This document shows positions 37,720 through 57,411 of a stretch of DNA of 64,000 bases, one piece after another (within the stretch, counting starts at the first letter, position 1; each line of letters starts with the position of its first letter). The position numbers and the translations under genes are program-made. The notes beneath the pieces are model-generated. The model made no database searches. It was given only the letters and a program-made list of their open reading frames with translations, and was not told the DNA's origin. The DNA comes from Neocallimastix lanati (nom. inval.) (taxonomy: Eukaryota; Neocallimastigomycota; Neocallimastigomycetes; Neocallimastigales; Neocallimastigaceae): assembly GCA_016946835.1 (NCBI GenBank), contig JACVTC010000053.1, forward strand, positions 492,501-556,500. Direction: 5' to 3'.

Positions 37720-38892
37720 AAAAAATGTACAAAAAGTGAAGAATTTTGATCTTTTTTTATACTTTTTTTTTTTTATTAATAAAAATATATATTATGTAAT
37801 GTAATTTATATATAACAAAAATATCTATTCTTTTTTTATTATCATTTAATTATTATTACTTTTATTATTTGTTTTTTTTTTTTTTTTTTATTTTATTACA
37901 TTTTTTTTAAATTTTAATTTATTTAAAACGTAATAAAAAAAAAAGAATATTTAAAATGTAATAAAATTTTTTTTTATTTTTTTTTAAAATAAATAAACTG
38001 AAAATTTTATTCCCATTATAAAAATTAGTTAATTATTGAATATAATTAGTCTATTTAATAGAATTATTAGCAAATTCTCTTCTTTACTTAAACTATGAAA
38101 AATGTATTGAAATGCAATAATTATTGTAAAAAAAAAAAAAAAAAACGTATTTGTATTTAACAGTTCTTTTTGTAATAATATTATTAAATTATTATGATTA
38201 TCACTATTGATAATCATATTTAAAATAATAATATTATTATTATTATAATAATTAATGTAATAAACTTTATAATTATTATTATATATTATTAATAATTAAT
38301 TAATATCATCATCATCATTATCATCATCATTAAAAATTTTATTATTATTATTATTAATACTATTATTATTATTATTATTATTATTTATGAATTATATATA
38401 TATTATAGTAATAACATAATATTAATAAAAATTAATTTTAAACTATTAAATTATAGAGAGACTATTATTATATATATGATATAATAACATTCTTTAGTTG
38501 TCAATCTATCAATACTAGTAATCATATAAATTATAAATATATAATATTATAAAATATATTAAAAAAAAGTATATAATCTTAATTAACACAAACATATATA
38601 TAAATAAGAGCTCACTATAAAAATAAACAATATTATTAAAATTTTATAAACATAAACAAATTAATTAATTATTTATTTATTTATGTTGTATAAAAATAAA
38701 TTTAGTTAATGATTAATTAAAAAGAAAACTTTTAAAAGTTAATTATAATATTGTTAAATAATTAAATAAAAACAATCAAATGAATTTATAATAATAACAT
38801 TTTTATAATCATCTTTGTATTAGTTTTTATATACATTTAATTATAAATTTTGTGTATCAGAATAAAAATTAAAAAAAACAACAACACACACA

Positions 38893-38937
<45 letters not shown>

Positions 38938-40094
38938 AAAAAAAAAGGGAATACCATTGCTATTTGCTTTGAAAAGTTTTTTCAATCATTTTTTAAAATT
39001 TATGATATATAAAAAAACTACAAAAATGGATTAAAAAAAAAGAATTTACGTTTCTGTATTTAATACCTATCTTAAGAAATGTAAATGTCTTCAGTAAGAA
39101 ATTTTTTCTTTTTTATATAGTCATACTTTTAATTTGTTAAGTAACTTAGTATTTTAAATATATTTATAAAGAGAACCATGCCACTAATCACCATTGTAAA
39201 GTGGTTAGAAGTTTAAAATAATCTTTAGAATTTAACTCTAAAAAAAATTTTTATAATTATTATTTAGTTATTGATTAGGAAATAGAATGATTAACAAAAG
39301 CTATTGTACAAAAATTCAAACTTTTAATACAGTAACATATAAAATATTACATATATATTTATTACAATATTGAAATAAAATTATGATTTTTTGTACAATA
39401 AATATGGTATTATAAATAGTGTATGAATTTGTTTAAACTCTATATTAAATAAGAATATGATAAAAATTTATATAAACTAATAAATAAATAAATAAATATA
39501 TAGATATATAAGTAAATAAATTATATACAAATAAATAATTAAATATGTAAATATATAGTTAATTAAATAAATAATAAATAATTAAGTATATAAAATAATA
39601 AATGATTGAAAATATGAAAATTATATAAAACTTAATCATTATGATTATAATACATAATAATAATAAACTTATATAAGTTTAATAACAGTATAGATTATAT
39701 AATAATTTATTCAAAGCGACCTTTTTTTTTTTGTTTTGTTATTATTTAACTAAATAATAATACAATTTAAATAATTAATAATTATATGTTTTTCTAAGAG
39801 CGTAGGAGTTTCATAATTTATTATTTATGAAAAGAATTAATAAATTAATGTTAACTTGTTATAAAAAATATTAAATATTAAATTATCAATTATCATTGTT
39901 CAATAGCATCATCAAAATTTAAACCCTGAAATCTTTAGTAAAACGTTTAATAAAAATTTAAAAATTTTTTTTATTTTTAAAAAAGTATACAAACCTTTTT
40001 TTATTTATAAACAATTACTATTGAATTATCTTTGATTTTATAATTTAAAATTATAAAATTTTTAAGCTTTTTTATATTTATTATTTATATATAA

Positions 40095-40128
<34 letters not shown>

Positions 40129-43100
40129 TTTCAACTGAGAATGTAATTTATTGTAAATCCTTTCATTTTATAATTTTACTCGTATTAAAATATTGAAAGT
40201 ACACATTAACATTTAAAATAACGTATAATATACATGAAAAAATACTTCATTATGCAACTGTACTTTTAAATATAATTTATTTTAAAAAAGAAAAAAGGTA
40301 TAATCTAAGAAACAGTAATTTTATTAATATGAAGTTTTTGAAGTTGATATTTTATTATTTTTTTCTCATTAATTTATAAAATATATATTATAGAAAAAAT
40401 TTTATAATAAAAAATATTTATAAATTATAACTTCAATATATTAATTTTATTATTAAAATAATAAAAACAGCTATCTTATTATTATTCTTTTATTTTACAT
40501 TAAATATAATAAAAATGAAAAGGTTAAATAAAATATAAAATATATTATTGGATATCTTTCAAAAAGCTTTAAAAATAAATATCTAAATTATTTTTTTTAA
40601 ATCAAATATATGATTATTAAATTCAAAAAAAATGAATATATATATGTTTAAAAATAATTATTACTATTAAATATAAATATTTAAATAAATTATAACATAT
40701 ATTTCTTCAGGTTTTTTTTTTTATAATATTATTTAGCTTTATATATTTATCTATAATTATTTATATTTGTTTATTAATTTATTTAATTATCTATTTTCAT
40801 TTATTTATTTACATTTATTTATTTATTAAATTTTTATTTATTTTTATTTATTTATTAATTTAATATTATTTATTTATTTATTACCTACATTTCTCAAGAA
40901 AAAATTTTTTTAATTAATTAATTAAATTAAAATTTGTTTTAATTAAAATTACTAAAAAAGGAAATGTTCATTATAAAACGGATAGAAAAATTTAAAATTA
41001 AAATTTTTCTTTTATTACTTTTTTTTTTTTTTAAAATGATTTAATATTTTTTTTTTAAATATTATTATTACTTAAATATAGTTACTATATATTCTATAAT
41101 AGTTAAAATTTTAATTAATTATGTTTCTTTAAAAAATATTTTTATTATAAATAATAATATTTTTTAAAGAGATATTAATTATAATCTTTTTTTATTAATA
41201 TTATATATGGTATTGAAAAATAATATTTATTTAGAAAATAAATTCATCAATTCCATAATCATGGTCAAATATTTAATCTTTTTTATTTTTTGTTTTGTTT
41301 TTTTTTTTGTTTTGTTTTATTTTTTGTTTTTCTTTTTATGTTGTTTTTGTTTTTTGTTATTGTTTATATTTTTTGTTGTTTATTTTTTTTTTTTTTGCTT
41401 CTATATTATAAAGCATTTAATTAATTACACAATAATCTAGGGTATATTTAATTAATATTTTTTTAATCTTTATTTTTTTTTTAAAAAAAAAAAAAATAAA
41501 AAAAAAAGTTCTCCATTAAATTAAAAAAAAAAAAATTTAAAATGGATTTATATAAACATTTTATATAAAGAAAATAAAAAAAATGTAATTTATTATTTAT
41601 AATTCATTATATTATTTTTTTATTTTTTAATATTTTTATAAAATATAATAATATATTATTATTTTTTATTACTATTATTTTATTAATTATTAAAAAAATA
41701 TATCATTTAGTTTTTTATTAATAAAATATAATGTATGTACGAAAAACGTTTTTTAATAATAAAAAAAAATATTATAAAAAAAAATATCTAATGTAATTAC
41801 AGAGATAAGTATTATTTTGATATTATAATCCAATTTTCAGAAAGAAAAGAAAAAAAAATTTTTTTTCTTTCTTTTTTTGTATTTAATTCGTTCATATTTA
41901 TTTTTAATTATTATCAAAAAATACTGTTAAGTGAAAAATTATTATATAAAAAAAGTTTTTTTCTTTTTTTTATATTTACTGATTAAAAAAAATCTTTGTT
42001 AATCAGTAACAAAAAATATTCTTTGTATTAAATCTTTTTTTTTTTTTTTAATAGTTACCATAATATTAATTTATTGAATTTAAATTTAAAAAAATATACT
42101 AATAAATATAAATAAAAACATAAAAAAATAATTATATATAATATTAGAAAAAAATTTTTTTAATAATAAATATAAAATAATTAAAATATATATATATATT
42201 AAATCAAAAAGTCCCATACTCTAATAAAATTATAAAAAAAAAAGTTTATATTTTATTGATGTATAAAAAGGATATATAAGTTTTCAATCCAAGTTTTAAA
42301 TATATATATATTCTATAAATTATTAAACAATTTTTATATTTAAAACAGAATGATTATGTATATTAAAACATACTTTAAAAAAATATTAATTATATGTTTT
42401 TTATTTCAAATTATAAAGGAAAATTATATAATTATTTATAAAATTTATTATTTATTTAAAAAAGAAATTAATATTCATTAATTTGATAAATATTTTTAAT
42501 AGTTAATAACAGTTAACTATTTTATTTTAGCTATGTTGATTATCATTATCTACATAGCAAGTTATTTTTTTTACATAGTTTTGATTCATTATTATTATTA
42601 CAGAGATAGTTAGTTCTTAATAATTAATAGTCTATAATAATAATATCCTCATTTCAATATAATTAACAATTTAAAGATTTCACTTTATATAATTAATGTT
42701 TTTTTTTTTTTATTTTTGTTATATTTATATATTTTAATATTAATTTTTATTTTTAAAATTTTATATTTTTAATTTTTTTTAATTTTTTTTTTAAAATTAA
42801 ATTAAATGAAAAGTTGTTTATTAAATGATGATTGGTTGTAAATTTAATTTATTTCAAACTTTAATTACTATAAAAATAGAGATAATATATGATCCATTAA
42901 ATAATGAATAGATTCAAATCAACTAAGAAGAAAAAAATTTTTAATTGTATAACTTTATTTTAATTTCCATTTATTTTATATAAATAGATAAATATTATAA
43001 AAATAAATAAATAAATAATGAAATAATGAAATAATAAATAAATAAATAAATAAATATAAATATTATTATTATCCAATAAATATATCAATGAATAGATAAA

Positions 43101-44711
43101 TAAATTGTTTTGAATTAAAATTTTCCATTTGAACATTTGTTATAAATTAGGTTTTAAATTTTAAAAAAAAAAAAAGATAGAATTTTAAAATTTAAAAAAA
43201 AAAAATTTATTATTATCATTTATTTATTTTAATAGTTTTTTATTTATTTATCTATAATTTTTATCGTTATTATTATTTTTATTAATAATAATAATATTAT
43301 TACTTCTTAAGTAATTGTTCTTTATTTAATAATATTTCGTTATATAATAATAATTTTATATCTTTATTTATTTAGTTATTTTACTTAAAATTACCTTATA
43401 TACTTGTTAATATATATTATTTATTTGTATTATTTATTTATTTATTTTATGATAGGAACTCATAAAATAAATATCTCATATCATTCATAAAAATAAAAAA
43501 CTTTAATAATTAAAAGTCATTTTTATATTTGAATATTTATACTATATAGTAAAAAAAATTTTTATTTTATTTTACATTATTTTTATAAAATTATGTAAAT
43601 AATTTTTATAGATTTAGATTTTAAAAAAAAATTTTTACTTTTATTTTGAATGTAAAGCGCAGAAGAAATTTTTAATTAAAAAAAAAAAAATTTTTTTTTT
43701 TAACAGTTTATATTAAATCTTAATAAAAAAAAAATTTTTTTTTTTAAACTTTTTTATTTTATTATATTTTATATTTTATTTATTTTATTATTATTTTTTT
43801 TTTTAAAAAAATAAAAATTTATTAATTAAATATAAAATATATATATATATTTTTTTTTAAAAAAAAAATTATAATTTTTATAAAATCAATTTATAGAAAA
43901 TGTTTTTATGTTTTTTTTTTTTTCTTTTTTCAATTTTTTTTTAATTTCTTTATATTAGTACTATTTAATAGAAGAATTAAATTTCAATAATACTAATCAT
44001 TATAAAGTGAACAAGCTATATAAAAAGGAATATGATATAAATAAATAGTTATCAATTAAATAAATAAAAAATAATTAAATAAATAATCAATTAGTTTATA
44101 TTAATATTATGAACAATACTTCTAATAAATTTTTAAAAAAGAGAAAAAATTATATTCTATTTCATAACTTTACATTTTAAAATTTAAATATATATAAGAA
44201 AAAATAAATAAATAAAAAGCAAAACGTATATTTTTAAAATACTTTTATATTTTTATTGAATCTTTTAATATTACTATTATTTTGTTTTTTATTTTTTTTT
44301 TTGTTGAAAAAAATTTTTTTTTTTTTTTTTCTTTTTAAGAAATAAAGAATTGTAGAAATTTAAATATAATAAATTATTTTTTTTTTCTTTTTTTTTTTTT
44401 TTTTAATAAAAAAAAATTATAAAATAATAATTTAATAATACCTTTAATAAAAATTATTAAAGAACCATAGAAATATATCAGTAGTATTTTTTTTTTATCT
44501 TTTTAGTTATTACTTTTAAACTTGTTTTTAACAATAATATAAATAATTGTATAATATTATTTAATTTTTTATTTGGTAATTTTTTTTATAAGAAAAAAAA
44601 ATTACATTAATAATAAATAAAAAAATAAAAAATTAAGTAAAATAAAAATAATAATAAAAATAGAAATAAAATTTTTGTTCATATAAATTTATATATAATA
44701 TAAAAAAAAAG
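36931..44711. other. 7.8-kb gene desert
   Basis: Almost pure A/T sequence with poly-A/T tracts (37067-37105, 37683-37716, 38907-38946, 40097-40125) and short AAAT/TTTA runs. I read both strands and found no exon with a mixed amino-acid composition. A 77-codon frame at 41207-41440 is Phe/Leu/Cys-rich simple sequence. The small hairpin at 39184-39208 and the CA repeat at 38884 are the only departures. Confidence 0.6.
38884..38906. repeat. (CA)n microsatellite
   Basis: About 11 CA units, the only dinucleotide repeat with C seen in the window, followed directly by a poly-A tract. Confidence 0.9.
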
Positions 44712-50081
<5,370 letters not shown>

Positions 50082-50361
50082 AATGCATATATATGAAAAA
50101 AAAAAAAACTAATAAATACATAAAAGTAGGAAAGGAAAAGGAAAAGAGGGAAAAGAAGGAAAAGAAAAGAAAAAAAAAGAAAAATAAGAAAAAAAAAAAA
50201 GAATGAATGAAAGAATGAAAGAATAAAAGAATGAAGGAAAATATAAATAAATGGAAAATAGAAGGGAAAGAATTTATTGAAAGCAAAGAATATATAGAAA
50301 AGAAAGAAAAGGGAAGGGGAAAAGAAAGAAATCAAATCCTGTCATTGCATATATTATCCAT

Positions 50362-50412
<51 letters not shown>

Positions 50413-50616
50413 TGTAAAAAGAAGTAAAATCCTAATTAAACACTTGTTTTTTTTTTATACATTCATACAAATATACCTATATCTAATCTTAGGGGAAATA
50501 AATAAAATTACTTTCTCTCTATGAATATAAAAATCTCTCTCTCATTTTCTAATTTATATAAAATATATAATAATATTTATTGGTGATAATTGAAAATCTA
50601 AATAAAATAAAATAAA

Positions 50617-50659
<43 letters not shown>

Positions 50660-51533
50660 AGGGAATAAAAAATCGATTATATTAATATAAACTATAATAT
50701 TACATTTGATTTTAAATTTAATTAATAAAAAAATAAAAATAAAATAAAATAAAATAAAATAAAAAATAAAAATAAAAAAAAAAAAAAAATTTAAAATTAT
50801 ATATCTATAATATATATATCTATAAAACATTCAACTTAAAATATATTATATATATATATTTAATTTATCTTAAAAAAGAAAAAAAAAAAAATTTTTTTTA
50901 AATATTATAAAATCTTGCATATATATATATAAAAAAATTCTAAAAAGAAAAAAAATAAAAAATAAAAAATTTATAATAAAAATAGATTATGAAAAAAAAA
51001 AAAAAAAAAAAAAAGATAATTTTTTTTCTCTTGCGTTTAAATTTATATATTGTTTTAATTTGTTACGTTTTTTTTTTTTTTTTTATTAAATACATTATCT
51101 ATTTTTTTTATATATATATATTTTATTTTATTATATTTTATTTATATATATGTGTATTTATTTTATATTTTATCTTTATTAATTTTTTTTTCGTTATATT
51201 ACAAATATTAACAACAATAAAAATAATAATATTATTATTATTATTTTTTTTTTTTTTTTTTTTTTTTTTTGTAATTATATTTACTTAACAATTGTCTTTA
51301 TGTAAAATATTTAAAACATTTAAATTTATTAAATATATATATATATATTTTGTTTTAATGGGCTTGTCTTTTAACAAAAAAAAATTTTTTTTTTTTTTGA
51401 TATTAATTTTTAATTGATAATTTTTATTTATTTATTTATTTATTTATTTTTTATATTGTATTTTCCTAATTGTATTTTTTTTTTTTTTTTTAATTTTAAT
51501 TTATTTTATTTTTTATTTTTATTTTATTTTTTT
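50082..51533. other. Convergent intergenic region, no gene seen
   Basis: Purine-rich (A/G) sequence at 50098-50330 follows the stop of the Asn-rich gene, then long poly-A and poly-T blocks (50365-50410, 50622-50657, 51243-51270). The frames at 50231-51288 are simple-sequence artefacts. It presumably holds two 3' UTRs. Confidence 0.6.
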
Positions 51534-52974
51534 TTAAAGATTCATATCACGATATAATTCAGCTAAAAGGAAAGAAATTGTATCTTGATCATTCCAATAA
51601 CTAGAATGAGCTGGAATAGCTGCAAGGTATTGATTATCTAATATATCAGCTTGAATGACATAGTCCAAACGTCCATTAGGATTAATATTCTTCAAGTCAC
51701 GAGGATTGAATTTTTCTTCTTCTACAGGACTGGTTTGACGTGAAGATTTATCAGGATCAATGAACGCTTGAACAGCACTATAAACGTTACCAAAGAGTTT
51801 CATGCCACGTTGAGCAAAATCCTTTTGGAAACCTTGGAATTCACGTACAGTTCCCGTTAAACCACCTTTAGAATATGGTACTGGGTTAGGTTTAAGTATT
51901 TCTCCATCCTCCTTATTAAATTGTTTCTTTTTAAGAATGAGAGGTTCAATACGATGAGCAACTGGATCTGAAGGATGGAATACATTATACATTTTTTTCA
52001 CTATAGGAACCAAGGTTTCATTTGATGTCAATCCTTCCATGGAGGGATTTTTCCAATCAAAGAATCGAATATTTCTATCACTAAGAATGGTGAAAAGACC
52101 AATAGGAGAACCCACAGCTAATATGATGAAGTAATTATTTATTATTAAATAATATTATTATGATATTTTGAAATCATTATTATTATTATAATTTTTATTA
52201 TTATTGTATTGTTGTTGTTGTTGTTAAAATTATATATATATATATATATATAGTAATAATAATAATAATAAAATAATAATAAATATTTATTATTTAACAA
52301 TTTAGTTTATTATTATTATCAATTAATTAATTAGTTAATATTATTGTTAATAATTATTTAAAAAAAATTAATAATATATAAATAAATAAATATATATATA
52401 TATATATTTATATATTTACCAAAGAAGGTATGAACTGGGAAATCTAATTGTTTATAGTTGTAACTTACTTCACTACCATAAGGAGTAGATCTTTTATATT
52501 TAATTATATCAACTTTTTCCTTTTCTGACTTTAAACATTCCGGTATTTGATGACAAAGAATATCAAAACAAAGTTGACTACCTAAGGAGTGACCAAATAA
52601 ACTAACCTTACCTTTGAAATCTGGATGATGCTTCATAAATAATTTATAAAGACGATTAATTTCATCGGATAAAATAGTAATCATTTGTTGATAGAATCTT
52701 GGTACCATATAATAAAGGACTTTTTATTGATTTCATAAATAGAAAGGTAAAAAACATAAATGTAAATCAATCAATAAATAATAATATATTTGGAAAAATA
52801 AAAATTAATAAATTTTTTATTTTATATATAAATAATTTTGTAATTAAAATTAATAATATTATATTATATATCATTATCAATAATATATTATTATTTTGTA
52901 ATAAATAAATAAATTTTTGGGAAAATTTTAAAAAATATTAATATAAATAATATATATATATATTATTACAAATA

Positions 52975-53008
<34 letters not shown>

Positions 53009-53929
53009 TAATAAATTATATTATATTTAATTACAATTAAAATCATAATTTTATTGATAGTTACCATCTAAGGCAAGATCAGTAACAAGAGTTCTAACTA
53101 CAGGAATGGTTTCTAATAATATATCATGCATTCTTGGGAAATCAAAATCGTCATCATCATCATCATCATCCACATCAGAATCATCTACATCACTACAATC
53201 AGAAGCAGTAGTAGATTCAGGTTTTAAATAATCCGATGATTTTGGTTTCAAATTATTATCACTGGAAGTCGCCTTGGAATTTTTAACTTCTTCTTTCGAT
53301 GTTTCTTTTCCACTTTCTTTGTTTTCATCTTCTTTATTTAAAGAAGCATTAGATTTCTTCTTGACAACCTCTTCTTTATCTTCCTTATCTGACTTTAATT
53401 TTTTTTCCAAGTTACTAAGACTTTTCTTTAAATTTAAGCGACTTTTACGGTGTTTTCTTTTAATCTTATATTTATCTATATTCAAATGTCTTCTCCTTTT
53501 ATATCAAAATATTAATAATATTAACATCAAAAAATAATAATAATAATTTATTATTATTATTATTATTATTATTTATTTGTAATAATATATATATATATTA
53601 TTTATATTAATATTTTTTAAAATTTTCCCAAAAAAAAAAAAAAAAATATATGTATATATATATATATATATTAAAAATCATCTTATTACTTAAGTTTATA
53701 ATTGTAATTATAATTATTATAATTATTTATTATTTATTATTTATTATTTATTATTTATTATTTATTATTTATTATTTATTATTTATTATTTATTATTTAT
53801 TATTTATTATTTATTATTTATTATTTATTATTTATTATTTATTATTTATTATTTATTATTCGTTATTTATTATTTGTTATTTGTTATTATTATTATACTT
53901 TAAAAAATAATTAAAATTATCTTATTATT

Positions 53930-53960
<31 letters not shown>

Positions 53961-54317
53961 GTTGCATAATAGTAATAATAATTTTTATTTTATAACTATT
54001 CAAAAAATAAATAAATAAATAAATAGAATTATTTACCAATTCACAGGAATAAACTGAACACCAGTTCCTTCCGGAACATAAATATTTTTATAAGCACTTT
54101 CTGAGGTGGTGGCATAAGATGGAAGGGTAGTTCCTGGATGATGTTGTGATTTATCCTTACAGAAATAGAGTTTAGCCACTTCCTTGGCTGTTCTTCTAAT
54201 ATCATTAACACCTAGTTATTATGTAATTAATATTTTAAAAAATATATACATATTATTTATATTATTTATTATTATTATTATTATTATTAAGAGTTAAAAT
54301 TAATAGAAATAAAATAA

Positions 54318-54361
<44 letters not shown>

Positions 54362-56007
54362 AAAAAAAAAATTAAAAAAAATAAAAAATAAAAAATAAAA
54401 ATAATTAATTAATAAATGAATAAATAAATATTAAATGAAATATATATATATAGTGAAATTCCTTCTAATATCAATTACTATTTTCAAAAACTAGTTCTTT
54501 ATTATATATTATTTTTTATACTTGATTTTTTTTTTTTTTGGTTTGATTATTTAATTGATATTTTTTACATACTGCTTTCAATAGTGGAAGTCGCTTTATC
54601 TTCTGCAAATTTTTCACCAATACCGTGAACTACAAAAATTAAATGTTCAATCTTATCATAACGATGGTCAACCGCAGATTCATCTTTTATGGTGTAATTA
54701 TTAATACTAAATTCAGTATTACTTTTTTCTGGTTCCTTTGAAATACCCTGGGTTTGGATTTCTCTTTCCATGTTAGGACTACTATTATTACTTCCATTCA
54801 TACTATTATTTCTACTAGTTACTGGACTAGAGCGATTACTACCTGCTTTTCTTACTGTAGAATCATCTTTAGTCCGTCTACTCTTATTCTTTAGGGCCTC
54901 TTCATTACGTTTTTTCCATTTTTCAACTTCTGTATAGCCTCTAATTAATCGAGTACCACCAACATTTTCATTATTAGTGATTTTTGTCATCACTGCTCTT
55001 GCCAATTGAGAAGCAATCTTCCATATATATATTTAGATTTATATATAAATTTTATATAAATAAAATTATTTTTATCAATAATAATAAAAGATAATATATT
55101 GAAAAGTATTAATATACTTTTTTTTTTATATATTCATTTATTAATTTAATTTAATTTATTATTATTTTTATTATTTATTATATATAAAATAAATAATTAC
55201 TATAATTAACATTTATATATAATTTTAATAAATTAAATTTTGAAATTTCAAAATTACATTTGTAGATAATAACCAAGCACTATTTGGACCTGAATAAGTG
55301 ATAGACTGACCAATATATGGTCCTTTTTTATTTTTATTTTTATTTTATTATTTTAATCATTTTATAAATATTTATATATTATTTATTATTAATATTCGAA
55401 TTAAATTTCCTTCTTTATATAATTCATTTTATTTACATTTTAAAAATAATTCTATATTTGAATATATATTATTAAAAGTATTTAAATAGTTTATATATAT
55501 ATTTATTATTATTATTACATAAACAATAGTTGTGCACTTACCAGTTAATTTCCAATTTCTTTTATCCTCAAAATCAATAAATGTTTTAGATCTTTCAACA
55601 GTATTTTTTGGAGGTTCCATTAACCATGGTTGAGCGTTTTGATATCCTTCTTCAATTTGTCTAGATAATTCTTCGTCACAAGCTAAAAATTTATACATAT
55701 CAGTGGCATAAAACCAAGTACCTCTTACAACTTCATATGTTTTTCCCTTCCAATAAATAGGAGATAATTTTCTATTTGGAATATCCACTTCAAATAAAAG
55801 ATCATCCATTACATCCACGGTAACTGGCGGTTTTTCAATTCCAGTACCATTATCATATTCTAATAATTTTTGATAAGCCTTTTCTAAATTATTTGAATCA
55901 GCTTGGGAAAATTCAATTCTTATATTTGGACTTTCTTTATGTCTATTATCTGATTCTAAAGAATGAAACCAATAAGGAATCAATTTTGGTGGCTCTTTTA
56001 ATGCCAT
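51534..56007 (-). CDS. DDHD-domain phospholipase A1 (PA-PLA1 family)
   Basis: Seven exons (55542-56007, 55258-55322, 54573-55017, 54037-54211, 53065-53495, 52420-52719, 51534-52117) join in phase into 821 residues. The N-terminus (PPKLIPYWFHSLES, YEVVRGTWFYATD) matches the WWE-like start of DDHD1/DDHD2 and yeast Ddl1. HLIFVVHGIGEKF follows, then FIPVNWRRHLN. The lipase elbow GHSLGS lies at about residue 570, with Ser 572 the expected nucleophile. It sits after DVLLYMVPRFYQQM and INRLYKLFMKHHPDFKG, both typical. The C-terminal DDHD region has FHPSDPVAHRIEP and RLDYVIQADILDNQ, then IPAHSSYW, giving the Asp, Asp and His of the name. The enzyme removes the sn-1 chain of phosphatidic acid or related lipids on ER-Golgi or mitochondrial membranes. 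A Lys/Glu linker and a nine-residue Asp run (exon 5) and a Ser/Asn insert (exon 3) interrupt the fold, which is common in this family. Confidence 0.93.
53722..53860. repeat. TTATTTA heptamer array in a DDHD-gene intron
   Basis: About 20 near-perfect copies of a 7-bp unit (ATTATTT), decaying to about 53890, in the intron 53496-54036. Confidence 0.9.
54315..54420. repeat. Poly-A and AAAAT block in a DDHD-gene intron
   Basis: A poly-A run of about 40 bp followed by AAAAT/AATAAA repeats lies in the intron 54212-54572. Confidence 0.8.
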
Positions 56008-56839
56008 TTTTTTTTTTTTTTTTTTTTTTTTTGTTTGTTTGTTTGTCTTAAATATTTTTTATATTAAATTTTTTTATAATTTTTACAGACATAAAATTTT
56101 TTTTTATTTTTAAAAAAAAAGGATATTTGTATATTAATAATATACTACATTAAATAATGATATAAAATATATATGTACATATGTACTATAATGTTTGAAA
56201 CAAATTATATATTATAATAAAAAAAAAAGTTAAATACATATAAATATATTTTTTAAAATAATAAAAATAATTAATTATATATAAAGATATATGAGATCAA
56301 TTAAAAAAAGATATATATTTTATATAAATATTTACTAATATTATTGATTATATAAAACTTATTATATAAAACTTAAATAAAAAATAAAATAATAAATAAA
56401 TAATAAAACTAAAATGGTTCGTATAAAAATTTATTTCTTTATCTAAATAAAAGTTGTAAAACAAATTTAAAGTATAAAACAAAGAAAAAAAGAACAATAA
56501 TAATAAATAATAAAATAAATAAAAATAAAAATATATTCCTATATAAAAAATCTATATTTATTTATTTTTTTTTAATAAAAAATTATTTTCATTTTTATTA
56601 TCATAATTTCTTTTACATAAAATAATCCTTTTTATTTTTTTTTACTGAACAATTATATAATTATATAAGTGAATATTTTTTAGGTTAGGTTTTTTTAATT
56701 TTTTTTTTTAAAAAAAAAAAGTTATTTAAACAAAAATCAAAATTTGAATATTCATTATGTATTATATATTATTTAAAAATAAATTTAATTTTCAATAAAA
56801 TTAATTATTTTTTATTAAAGTATTTGTTTTTCCAGATTT
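56008..56839. promoter_or_regulatory. Upstream region of the DDHD gene
   Basis: A/T-rich spacer between the DDHD start codon and the GC-rich island. It opens with a poly-T tract and four GTTT units (56031-56046) just upstream of the ATG. It presumably holds the DDHD promoter. No coding exon was seen. Confidence 0.5.
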
Positions 56840-57040
56840 TAGGCTGGTGGTTAGTAATCAAGACTATCTCCTGAATTTATATGGGATGATGTTTTTTCTA
56901 TAAATGAAGTTGGTTTTCGCTCGCAATAGTATGTGTTCCTGTCGCAAGACTATAATATTGCTACTGTAGAGAGCACTTGAACTGTGAGAGGATTAGTATA
57001 GTCGTTCCTCCCCCAATGATGATTCAAGAGACCACTGAAA
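56840..57040 (+). ncRNA. Candidate structured non-coding RNA, class undetermined
   Basis: A 200-bp island of roughly 40-45% GC sits inside DNA of about 10% GC, with no open frame of protein-like composition on either strand. It folds by eye. An outer stem pairs 56845-56852 with 57030-57037 (GUGGUU with GACCAC at its core). An inner AAUC (56856-56859) pairs with GAUU (57021-57024), and GACUAU (56862-56867) pairs with AUAGUC (56998-57003). A hairpin pairs 56923-56932 with 56952-56961 and is capped by GUC-GCAA-GAC, a GNRA tetraloop. GAGGA pairs with UCCUC across 56988-57009. Box-like words are present: GAUGAUG (56886-56892), AUGAUGA (57017-57023), CUGA (57035-57038). AAGACTAT and GTAGAGAGCACTTGAA recall U3 snoRNA, but box A is not canonical. 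Strand is inferred from these motifs. Ends are approximate. Confidence 0.5.
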
Positions 57041-57368
57041 AGAAACCCGCCATATAAAGCTTCATATTATTAATTACTTATTATTATCAATTATTTATTA
57101 TTCAATTATTTATTATTTAATTATTTATTATTCAATTATTTATTATTTTTATGTATTATTTAATTATTTATTGTTTAAAATTTAAAAATTTATTTATTTG
57201 ATGAAAAAAAATACAAAAATGGAAGTAATTAAATATATTTTTGTATGACTCAAAATGATCCTTAAATTAAAAAATTTATTTATTTATTTAATGGATTATT
57301 CACTTAACTATATTTAAAAAAGTTAACTTATAAGATTAATAATTATTAATTAAAATAATAACTATTTC

Positions 57369-57411
<43 letters not shown>

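Noticed and set aside
38029-38217. 62-codon minus frame MIINSDNHNNLIILLQ
   Set aside because: Poly-Phe from a poly-A tract in the middle and A/T-driven composition; no supporting exon or motif.
41207-41440. 77-codon plus frame with Phe, Leu and Cys runs, looking like a small membrane protein
   Set aside because: Composition follows TTT/TGT simple sequence, with no splice partner and no balanced segment.
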